Shown piece by piece: positions 1 to 5,400 of a DNA stretch of 8,004 nt. Source of the DNA: Cyclobacteriaceae bacterium (GTDB taxonomy: Bacteria; Bacteroidota; Bacteroidia; Cytophagales; Cyclobacteriaceae); assembly GCA_019751475.1 (NCBI GenBank), contig JAIENH010000581.1:1-8004 (forward strand). The letters are read 5' to 3'. The translations under genes and the position numbers were made by a program. A model generated the notes under the pieces. That model had not been told where the DNA came from, searched no databases, and was given only the letters and a program-made list of their open reading frames with translations. Numbering within the stretch: position 1 is the stretch's first letter; each line of letters starts with the position of its first letter.

Positions 1-426
1 CATGTAGCCGATCATTGCCCGAGGACTGCTGTAACCGTCTGGCACCTGGATGTAATAGAAGTTGTACTCCTTCGCCAGCTCCAGCATTTTACCACCCGAG
101 GTGATACAGATAATATGGGCCCGTTTGAGCATGGCCTTCTGCACGGCCGCAAGTGTCTCTTCCGTATTGCCGCTATACGAGCAGGCTATAAATAAGGTAT
201 GCGGACTTACAAATTGCGGAATATTGTAGCCTTTGCATACCGTAATCGGGATCGGGATACGCCCAAATGTCAGCGACTCCACGAGATTGGCCCCGATGCC
301 GCTGCCCCCCATGCCGGTAATCAGCACATTGCGAATATCAGTACCTTGGCGTACCATGTCAACGGCCTGCCCGATTCGCAAAGCCTCATTCAATTGTAGT
401 GTAAACCCCTCGATTAGTTTTTTCAT
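1..426 (-). CDS. Bifunctional phosphoglucose/phosphomannose isomerase, N-terminal part (runs off left edge)
   Basis: A SIS-domain sugar isomerase that interconverts glucose-6-P or mannose-6-P with fructose-6-P in the cytoplasm. The 142 visible residues begin MKKLIEGFTL. They contain the glycine-rich GMGGSGIG (residues 38-45), the phosphate-binding SYSGNTEET (83-91), the ITSGG turn (108-112) and PRAMIGY (135-141). This order fits the PGI/PMI subfamily better than GmhA or KpsF-type SIS proteins. Arg136 sits where the family has a substrate-contacting arginine. The second SIS domain, with the catalytic Glu, His and Lys of the family, lies outside the window. The ATG at 426 was chosen because the coding pattern starts there and a good -7 box lies 24 bp upstream. 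The gene is divergent from the YraN gene. Family call is confident; the exact sugar specificity is inferred. Confidence 0.88.
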   Translation of the reverse strand, partial: MKKLIEGFTLQLNEALRIGQAVDMVRQGTDIRNVLITGMGGSGIGANLVESLTFGRIPIPITVCKGYNIPQFVSPHTLFIACSYSGNTEETLAAVQKAMLKRAHIICITSGGKMLELAKEYNFYYIQVPDGYSSPRAMIGYM

Positions 427-436
427 TCTATCGCTG

Positions 437-445
437 TAACTTTTG
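437..445 (+). promoter_or_regulatory. Possible -7 box of the YraN gene
   Basis: TAACTTTTG resembles TAnnTTTG with one extra base, and it is followed by GCGGTC as often seen in Bacteroidota promoters. It ends 16 bp before the ATG at 462. No clear -33 TTG is present. It lies back to back with the minus-strand box at 450-457, so the two promoters would compete for the same few bases. Confidence 0.35.
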
Positions 446-449
446 CGGT

Positions 450-480
450 CAAAGGTAGGTCATGAGTGATAAAATCAAAA
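450..480 (-). promoter_or_regulatory. Promoter of the isomerase gene
   Basis: On the minus strand TTTTG (480-476) is followed after 18 bp by TACCTTTG (457-450), a full match to the Bacteroidota -7 consensus TAnnTTTG. Transcription would start about 16-20 bases before the ATG at 426. The -33 half lies inside the start of the divergent YraN gene. Confidence 0.55.
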
Positions 481-815
481 GAGGAAATGAGGGCGAGTCG
501 CTGGCCGCGACCTTTTTGGAAAAGAAGGGTTTCACCGTGCGCGAGCGCAACTACCGTCATAAAAAATCAGAGATTGACCTGATCGTGGTGAAAGGCAATT
601 GGCTTGTATTTGTCGAGGTTAAGGCACGCACCTCCACCGCTTTCGGCTTCCCTGAAGAGTTTGTGGACTACAAGAAAAAAAAGAAGGTGCTGGAAGGAGC
701 CCTACATTACATGACCGAGATTGACTGGCAAGGCAACGTGCGCTACGATATTGTTGCTATAACCTGGGTGGAGGGAGTTCCCGAAATCCACCATATTGAA
801 GATGCTTTTTACTAA
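462..815 (+). CDS. yraN: YraN family (UPF0102) nuclease-fold protein
   Basis: A 117-residue protein of the UPF0102/YraN family, cytoplasmic and of poorly defined function. The family has a restriction-endonuclease-like (Holliday-junction-resolvase-like) fold. Visible hallmarks are the N-terminal GNEGESLAATFLEKKG (8-23), RERNYR (27-32), SEIDLI (36-41) and VFVEVKART (49-57). Glu11, Glu37/Asp39 and Glu52-x-Lys54 match the E...ExD...ExK metal-site pattern of that fold. The length is normal for the family. Codons for residues 71-75 form a lysine run with an A8 tract at 675-682, a potential slippage site. It is divergent from the isomerase and convergent with the next gene, 27 bp apart with no convincing terminator. 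Nuclease activity is inferred from the fold only. Confidence 0.9.
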   Translation: MSDKIKRGNEGESLAATFLEKKGFTVRERNYRHKKSEIDLIVVKGNWLVFVEVKARTSTAFGFPEEFVDYKKKKKVLEGALHYMTEIDWQGNVRYDIVAITWVEGVPEIHHIEDAFY

Positions 816-842
816 AGAACGAAGACGATTCAAGTTCGATAT

Positions 843-1673
843 TTACGTTCCCTTGTTAGAAGAAAAAATCTCCCTGCCTTTATCATCCCATTCCTTGCGA
901 ACGAACGGTCGAATTTCTTTGTCAAACGGCTCTTTGGGATAGGCGATGATTTTCTTTCGCTTGCCGTTGGGATAGTTTTCTATCCAGTCGCCTACTTTTT
1001 GATCCCACTTGTATTCGCCTGTCACAGCTATGGTACCGTTCTCATGAAACAAAAAATAAAAACCTTCCCGCTCATCGATCTCAATCGGGATCATTTCTTT
1101 CACTCTTCGGTTGTTTCCCTGCGGATCGTAGTAGGTTACCAGCGACTCCTTAGGCCAGCCCTTGTAGTATTTTTCTTTGTCGTTCAGAATATCGTTTCGA
1201 TCGTACTGCATCCATCGCCCATGCTTAGTGCCTTTGTAAAAGATACCCTCTTCCAGCACTACCGCATTTTGCATCTTCTTGTAGGGCCCGTGCAGCAACA
1301 CGCCTTTCTTAGGGTCGAAGTTGGCCGTCTTGCGAATTTCTCTTCTGGTAAAATCATACCAGTAAATATCGCGGACGAATATGGATGGCTTTTCCGGTTT
1401 CTTTAGCACATAGAAGAGTTCGAGTGTAGTGCGATCGCCAAAACCTTTGCGCGTATAACTCTTGCGCGTTTTCACACCATAAAAAGTATTACGCTTGGGC
1501 TTTTTCTTTTTGCTGACGATGGGCTCGGAAGTTTTTTCATCCAGCTCCAGCAACTTGTAAGGCTTGTCCGTTTCAAAGGTGTACTGTCCTTCAGTGCCAA
1601 AAGCCTGCTTCACTTCCTGGGCCAACGATTGCCAAGGGAACAGGATAACCAGAGCGAAAACAATGTGTTTCAT
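843..1673 (-). CDS. Exported protein with MORN/YwqK-like repeats
   Basis: I do not recognise a named gene. The frame is open back to 1739, but the start at 1673 is preferred because it gives a signal peptide: MKH, a hydrophobic core VFALVILFPW (residues 5-14), then SLAQ with predicted cleavage after Ala18. There is no lipobox cysteine, so a soluble periplasmic or secreted product of 276 residues is likely. From residue 127 on there are aromatic/glycine repeats of the MORN/YwqK type: LLHGPYKKM (126-134), EGIFYKGTKHGRWMQYD (142-158), EGFYFLFHENGTIAVTGEY (203-221), VGDWIENYPNGKRK (227-240) and RKEWDDKGREI (259-269). Such repeats form stacked beta-hairpins and are usually annotated as 'YwqK family antitoxin'; that toxin-antitoxin role is not established here. 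A basic KKKKPKR patch sits at 55-61. Confidence 0.75.
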   Translation of the reverse strand: MKHIVFALVILFPWQSLAQEVKQAFGTEGQYTFETDKPYKLLELDEKTSEPIVSKKKKPKRNTFYGVKTRKSYTRKGFGDRTTLELFYVLKKPEKPSIFVRDIYWYDFTRREIRKTANFDPKKGVLLHGPYKKMQNAVVLEEGIFYKGTKHGRWMQYDRNDILNDKEKYYKGWPKESLVTYYDPQGNNRRVKEMIPIEIDEREGFYFLFHENGTIAVTGEYKWDQKVGDWIENYPNGKRKKIIAYPKEPFDKEIRPFVRKEWDDKGREIFSSNKGT

Positions 1674-1686
1674 GTAAAAAGTACAA

Positions 1687-1694
1687 CGAAGATA
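1687..1694 (-). promoter_or_regulatory. Possible -7 box of the exported repeat protein
   Basis: TATCTTCG on the minus strand matches TAnnTTTG at all but one position. It ends 13 bp before the preferred ATG at 1673, which would be too late for the longer start at 1739. No clear -33 element was seen. Confidence 0.35.
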
Positions 1695-1751
1695 GGGAAG
1701 CGATATTGTTTTTTGAAAATGAAGACCTAAATGAGCCAATGAAAATAATTC

Positions 1752-1761
1752 CTAAATTTAG
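1752..1761 (+). promoter_or_regulatory. Palindrome over the -7 region of the toxin-antitoxin operon
   Basis: CTAAATTTAG is a perfect 10-bp palindrome. TAAATTTA inside it (1753-1760) matches the -7 consensus TAnnTTTG except for the last base, and lies 19 bp before the antitoxin ATG at 1780. Type II modules are commonly repressed by their antitoxin or complex binding a palindrome on their own promoter, so this is a reasonable operator candidate. No -33 TTG is evident at the right distance. Confidence 0.35.
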
Positions 1762-1779
1762 AACACAATTACTTTATAG

Positions 1780-2016
1780 ATGAATACCACAAGCCTGGAA
1801 AAAGAAAAACTGGAAATTATCAAATGGGTGACCGGCCTAACAGACTCCTCTGCTATAGAGCAATTAAAGGCCCTTCGAAAAAAACCAACCAGGGATTGGT
1901 GGAAAGAGATAACCGATGAAGAAAAAGCAGCTATTGAGAAGGGCTTAGCCGATATAAAAGCAGGGCGCGTAAAGCCCCACCGAGAAGCGAAGAAGCTTTA
2001 TGAAAAATGGCTATAA
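1780..2016 (+). CDS. Antitoxin of a type II ParE/RelE module
   Basis: A 78-residue, highly charged and probably mostly helical protein. It resembles small Bacteroidota antitoxins that carry a 'DWW.E...EEK..IE.GL' block and a C-terminal 'G.V..H.E....Y.KWL' tail. Here these are RDWWKEITDEEKAAIEKGL (residues 38-56) and GRVKPHREAKKLYEKWL (62-78). The C-terminal helix would be the toxin-wrapping segment. No obvious DNA-binding domain (HTH, ribbon-helix-helix or AbrB) is visible, so autoregulation would need the N-terminal helices (residues 5-35). It overlaps the toxin gene by 17 bp, which fits translational coupling. The role is assigned mainly from position and the family-like tail. Confidence 0.75.
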   Translation: MNTTSLEKEKLEIIKWVTGLTDSSAIEQLKALRKKPTRDWWKEITDEEKAAIEKGLADIKAGRVKPHREAKKLYEKWL

Positions 2017-2308
2017 ACTTCTTTGGTCAGATCGAGCCTTGGCTGATCTTCAGAATATACTGACATACTTACTTGAAAATTGGACAGAAAAAGAAGTAAA
2101 GATCTTTGCCAGACGACTCGATAAGCGCCTTGAAGCAATCCGTCAGAATCCTAAATTATTTCCAGCAGCAAGCCAACGCAAGAGCATTAGAAGGTCAGTC
2201 CTTACCGGACATACAGTCATTTACTACGAAACAAAAGAAAAAGTGATTAGCATAATTACATTGTTTGACTCACGTCAAGACCCAAAGAAGTTACGGTTGC
2301 CGCGTTAG
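2000..2308 (+). CDS. RelE/ParE-family toxin
   Basis: A 102-residue toxin of the RelE/ParE superfamily. Characteristic pieces are WSDRALADLQNILTYLLENW (residues 9-28, helical hairpin), the NPKLFPA turn (50-56), SIRRSVLTGHTVIYYE (62-77, beta strands with Arg64/Arg65 and His71) and ITLFDSRQDPKKLRL (86-100, last strand with the conserved FD-RQ-P-K pattern). The length and the complete set of blocks suggest an intact toxin. ParE members poison DNA gyrase and RelE members cut mRNA on the ribosome; the sequence alone does not say which applies here. The ATG at 2000 lies inside the end of the antitoxin gene. The stop is 10 bp from the convergent PLP-enzyme stop, with no terminator between them. Confidence 0.9.
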   Translation: MKNGYKLLWSDRALADLQNILTYLLENWTEKEVKIFARRLDKRLEAIRQNPKLFPAASQRKSIRRSVLTGHTVIYYETKEKVISIITLFDSRQDPKKLRLPR

Positions 2309-2318
2309 CAAAAATTCT

Positions 2319-3452
2319 CTACAAAGCCTTCTTCAAATCTTCTATCAAATCTTCAGTCTCTTCAATTCCCACCGAGAGGCGTAATAACTGATCCGAGATA
2401 CCCACTGCCTTGCGTTCCGCAGCGGTGAGCTTCACATGTGATGTTTTATACGGTTGCGCTATGGTTGACTCCACCCCTCCCAAACTCACAGCCTTGCGGA
2501 TGTAGTTCAGTTTTTTAATGAACGCATCAGTATTACCCTTTACCTCAAACGATAACATGCCACCAAAGCCACCGGTCATCTGCTGTTTTGCTACACTGTG
2601 GCCCGGATGTTTCTTCAGGCCCGGATAAAAGACATTAGTAACCTTGGGCTCAGCCTCCAAAAATTTGGCAATGGATTGCGCGCTTTTATTTTGTTGCCGC
2701 ACTCTCAGCACCATCGTCTTCAAGCTACGCTCTACTATATAACACGTTTGTGCATCCAGGCTGCCGCCAAAGTGCATAGCACTGGCCTTAATTTGCCCCG
2801 TTAGTTTCTTGGAGCTCACCATCACTCCGCAACATAAGTCACTGTGACCGCCTATATATTTGGTGCCGCTGTGCAGCACCACATCAATACCAAGTTCAAT
2901 AGGATTTTGATTTACGGGTGATGCAAACGTATTGTCAATCAAGGTAACGAGCTTGTGCTTCCGCGCAATGGAGGCCACGGCTTTCAGATCCGAGATCTTC
3001 AGCAGCGGGTTGGAAGGCGTTTCCACATAAATGACTTTCGTGTGCTTAGTGATTGCCTTCTCAAAATTTCGTGGATCTGATGCATCGACCATCGTGTGCG
3101 AAATGCCATAGCGCCCCAACTCATGAAGAGCTGCATGGTGCGTACCTCCGTACAGGTCATTTTGAAAGACGATGTGATCGCCTGCTTTGAGCAACGCAAA
3201 CATGGATGTCATGATGGCCGCCATTCCCGAACTAAAGACCAAACCATCTTCTCCATACTCCAGCGCGACCATCTTTTTTACCACCGCATCCTGGTTGGGC
3301 GTATTGTAATATCGGGGATAGCGCACCAGGGCATCATAATCGTAGGCGGAGGAGGGATAAATGGGGTTAACAATCCCACCGTACAGCGAATCACCGGTGG
3401 AGCCGGCATGTACCGACAGGGTAAGTGGAGAGGCAGTCTTTTGTTTCTTCAT
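2319..3452 (-). CDS. Cystathionine gamma-synthase/lyase family PLP enzyme
   Basis: A 377-residue fold-type I PLP enzyme of the Cys/Met metabolism family (MetB, MetC, MGL and CGL relatives), cytoplasmic and of normal length. Visible sites: SSGMAA (residues 74-79, phosphate binding), NDLYGGTHH (98-106, Tyr101 stacks on the cofactor), YVETPSNPLLKI (142-153), DNTFASP (173-179, Asp173 holds the pyridine nitrogen), HSGTKYIGGHSD (194-205, Lys198 forms the Schiff base), SLGGVEST (323-330) and LRLSVGIEETEDL (357-369, Arg358 binds the substrate carboxylate). It likely handles cystathionine, homoserine esters or methionine in sulfur amino acid metabolism. Family members are hard to separate by eye, so I leave the symbol blank. 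The segment around 229-237 (GGSLDAQTC) is less typical. It is transcribed alone, convergent with the toxin gene. Confidence 0.92.
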   Translation of the reverse strand: MKKQKTASPLTLSVHAGSTGDSLYGGIVNPIYPSSAYDYDALVRYPRYYNTPNQDAVVKKMVALEYGEDGLVFSSGMAAIMTSMFALLKAGDHIVFQNDLYGGTHHAALHELGRYGISHTMVDASDPRNFEKAITKHTKVIYVETPSNPLLKISDLKAVASIARKHKLVTLIDNTFASPVNQNPIELGIDVVLHSGTKYIGGHSDLCCGVMVSSKKLTGQIKASAMHFGGSLDAQTCYIVERSLKTMVLRVRQQNKSAQSIAKFLEAEPKVTNVFYPGLKKHPGHSVAKQQMTGGFGGMLSFEVKGNTDAFIKKLNYIRKAVSLGGVESTIAQPYKTSHVKLTAAERKAVGISDQLLRLSVGIEETEDLIEDLKKAL

Positions 3453-3465
3453 GTCACAAGTATCA

Positions 3466-3473
3466 CAAAAATA
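3466..3473 (-). promoter_or_regulatory. -7 box of the PLP enzyme gene
   Basis: TATTTTTG on the minus strand is a full match to TAnnTTTG and ends 13 bp before the ATG at 3452. A TTG lies 16 bp further upstream, slightly closer than the usual spacing. Confidence 0.5.
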
Positions 3474-3647
3474 AGGTGATCGGTAAAATCAATTTTTACG
3501 CTGTTCTATACGCTGATTCTGTGGTCGTAAATGAATTGACCTTATCCTTTCGATTTATGGATGCCGTTGCAAAAAACACCGTAACGATCAAGCGGCTGGT
3601 ACTGAATTACTTTTCAATCCCTAGTACTAAATTGACTTATAAACATT

Positions 3648-3702
3648 TTCAAAATAAAAGGATACGGCATATGCGAATGAAGTGTTCAAATAAAAAGGAT
3701 AC
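3648..3702. repeat. Imperfect 18-bp direct repeat with 37-bp period
   Basis: TTCAAAATAAAAGGATAC (3648-3665) recurs as TTCAAATAAAAAGGATAC (3685-3702), 16 of 18 bases identical. A GCGAATG after the first copy is echoed by TCGAATG after the second at a shorter distance. It could be a pair of regulator binding sites or the trace of a small tandem duplication. The 37-bp spacing is about 3.5 helical turns, so the copies would not face the same side of the DNA. Confidence 0.5.
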
Positions 3703-3722
3703 TCGAATGCTCAATGTCGAGT
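3701..3722. repeat. Small inverted repeat
   Basis: ACTCGA (3701-3706) and TCGAGT (3717-3722) form a 6-bp stem with a 10-base loop. No T-tract follows on either strand and no gene ends nearby, so it is not a terminator. It directly abuts the second copy of the direct repeat. Confidence 0.35.
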
Positions 3723-3804
3723 CGTGAAGTTTGAAGAGGGTGGCACTTTTGTTATTTAACATTCGACTTCTGTTCAATCCAGAACGTGAAAACCACACAT
3801 AAAA

Positions 3805-3832
3805 TTTGTCGTTGCCCGTGCTCTGAATTTTG
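3805..3832 (+). promoter_or_regulatory. Possible promoter of the S10 peptidase gene
   Basis: TTTG (3805-3808) and GAATTTTG (3825-3832, one mismatch to TAnnTTTG) are 16 bp apart and end 28 bp before the ATG at 3861. The spacing is short and the -7 box imperfect, so this is only a candidate. Confidence 0.3.
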
Positions 3833-3860
3833 CTAATTTGACCTCGTTAAATTCAAAGCA

Positions 3861-5363
3861 ATGAAAAATCTATTGGTTGTGTTGTTGATGGCGGCAAGCT
3901 CAATCTGCTTGGCACAAACTGAGTCCGCAAAAGAAAAGCCGATTCCAGAAGGAGAAGTCTCCACTACACCGCAATCTGTAAAAATAAATGGTGTTACCAT
4001 TCCGCTCACCGCCAAGGCGGGTACGATGCAACTCCGCGATGAAAACAACAACCCCATCGCATTGTTTGGATTCACTAGCTACACAAAAGATGCAGCGCCT
4101 GTAAATCGCCCCATTATTTTCTCCTACAATGGCGGCCCGGGTTCATCTAGTTATTGGCTGCACATGGGTGTGATGGGCCCAAAGCGAATTGTGGTCAACG
4201 ATCCTGGCAACACTCCGGCTGCACCTTATAAAATTGTGAACAATGATTTTTCGCTGTTGGATGTGGCCGATCTGGTGATGATGGATCCCGTAGGCACGGG
4301 CTTGAGCGTACCGATTGGCAAAGCAAAGTTTGAAGACTTCTGGGGCGTGGACCAAGATATCCGGAGCATCAGCTTATTCATCAAACAATACTTGATTGAG
4401 AATAGCAGAATGAATTCACCCAAGTATTTGGTAGGAGAAAGTTATGGCACGTTTCGTAATGCAGGCGTGATGAATAAATTATTGGGTGACGGCATTGCAC
4501 TCAATGGTGTAGTGATGGTCTCCGCTGTATTTGATTTGCGCACGCTGTTGTTTCCGCCCAATGACGATTTGCCGTATGTGGTTCACTTCCCTACGTATGC
4601 CGCCACGGCCTGGTACCACAATAAAATTGCCAACAAGCCTGCCAGCCTGGAAACGTTTTTAAATGAAGTACGCACGTTTACAGAAAAAGAATATGCGCCA
4701 GCACTCTTCAAAGGCAATAAACTAACTACGGAAGAGCGCAATGCGGTGGCTAATAAACTAGCAAGCTACTCTGGCTGCAGTGCCGACTTTTGGAAGAAAG
4801 CTGATTTACGTGTGCAGAATGGAGAATTTTTTTCGGAGCTGCTGCGCAACGAAGGAAATATTGTAGGCCGATTGGATTCCCGATTCAAAGGGGGCAATCA
4901 AGATTTGCTTTCGCAGTTTGCCGATTATGATCCGCAGAGTTCAGCCATCAGTCCGGCATACACTGCCGGATTCATGCACTACTTCTACAACGACCTGAAG
5001 GCCAACAAAAAACTTAACTACATGACCAGCGCTGGCGGCCGCGAAGGTTTTAAGTGGGACTGGAAACACGAAGGCAACATGCGCTGGGGAACCTCGGCTG
5101 CCATTAACACGGGCATCGATATGGCTCAGGCCATGACGCAAGACCCCAACGTAAAAGTGCTTATCTTAAATGGCTATTATGATATTGCCACGGTGTTTTA
5201 TGGCGTAGAGCATACCATCGATCACTTGGGGCTCACCAACGAACTGCGCAACAACATCATTATGAAATACTATGAGGCAGGGCACATGATGTACACACAC
5301 CAACCTTCGCTAGAGAAATTCAAGAAAGACGTTTCAGAATTTATTTTGAGTACTTCAAAGTGA
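3861..5363 (+). CDS. Exported S10 family serine carboxypeptidase-like protein
   Basis: A 500-residue alpha/beta-hydrolase of peptidase family S10, which trims C-terminal residues from peptides. An N-terminal signal peptide (MKNLLVVLLMAASSICLA, predicted cleavage after Ala18) sends it to the periplasm or outside. Family signatures are SYNGGPGSSS (residues 88-97, oxyanion-hole region), MDPVGTGLS (141-149) and the nucleophile elbow VGESYGT (191-197, Ser194). The other triad residues are Asp441 in NGYYDIATVF and His475 in YEAGHMMY. All three are present, so it should be active. The insert between about 225 and 400, rich in aromatic and charged residues, would form the cap over the active site. 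The ATG at 3861 is supported by the signal peptide directly after it. It is a single gene, convergent with the TIR gene. The natural substrate is unknown. Confidence 0.92.
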   Translation: MKNLLVVLLMAASSICLAQTESAKEKPIPEGEVSTTPQSVKINGVTIPLTAKAGTMQLRDENNNPIALFGFTSYTKDAAPVNRPIIFSYNGGPGSSSYWLHMGVMGPKRIVVNDPGNTPAAPYKIVNNDFSLLDVADLVMMDPVGTGLSVPIGKAKFEDFWGVDQDIRSISLFIKQYLIENSRMNSPKYLVGESYGTFRNAGVMNKLLGDGIALNGVVMVSAVFDLRTLLFPPNDDLPYVVHFPTYAATAWYHNKIANKPASLETFLNEVRTFTEKEYAPALFKGNKLTTEERNAVANKLASYSGCSADFWKKADLRVQNGEFFSELLRNEGNIVGRLDSRFKGGNQDLLSQFADYDPQSSAISPAYTAGFMHYFYNDLKANKKLNYMTSAGGREGFKWDWKHEGNMRWGTSAAINTGIDMAQAMTQDPNVKVLILNGYYDIATVFYGVEHTIDHLGLTNELRNNIIMKYYEAGHMMYTHQPSLEKFKKDVSEFILSTSK

Positions 5364-5365
5364 AA

Positions 5366-5383
5366 GATTTATTTTAATAAATC
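5366..5383. terminator. Possible bidirectional terminator between convergent genes
   Basis: GATTTATT (5366-5373) and AATAAATC (5376-5383) form an 8-bp AT-rich stem with a 2-base loop, in the 37-bp gap between the S10 and TIR stop codons. There is no strong T-tract after it on the plus strand and only a short TTTC on the minus strand. The stem is weak, so this call rests on position. Confidence 0.35.
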
Positions 5384-5400
5384 CCCCATTCATCGACTCA

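Larger units (their letters stand above)
3481..3860. other. 380-bp divergent intergenic region, no convincing gene
   Basis: AT-rich DNA between the PLP enzyme gene (minus) and the S10 peptidase gene (plus). The plus-strand frame open from 3425 to 3727 gives a basic 100-residue product that starts inside the PLP gene, has no recognisable motif and no promoter, so I do not call it. Short minus-strand frames here lack starts. The region holds an imperfect direct repeat (3648-3702), a small inverted repeat (3701-3722) and possible promoters at each end. I see no tRNA or recognisable riboswitch. Confidence 0.6.

Noticed and set aside
199..439. Plus-strand frames at 199-399 and 233-439
   Set aside because: They are antisense to the clearly conserved isomerase gene on the minus strand.
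671..685. Programmed frameshift at the A8 tract in YraN
   Set aside because: The reading frame is intact through the tract, the length matches the family, and no overlapping alternate product is evident.
816..842. Terminator between YraN and the convergent gene
   Set aside because: Only a 4-bp imperfect stem (GAAC/GTTC) and no T-tract on either strand.
1674..1739. Longer N-terminus for the exported repeat protein
   Set aside because: The extra 22 residues would bury a typical signal peptide inside the protein, and a -7-like box at 1687-1694 lies within the extension.
3425..3727. Plus-strand open frame of 100 codons in the intergenic region
   Set aside because: It starts within the PLP enzyme gene on the opposite strand, has no promoter, no recognisable motif and a low-complexity basic composition.
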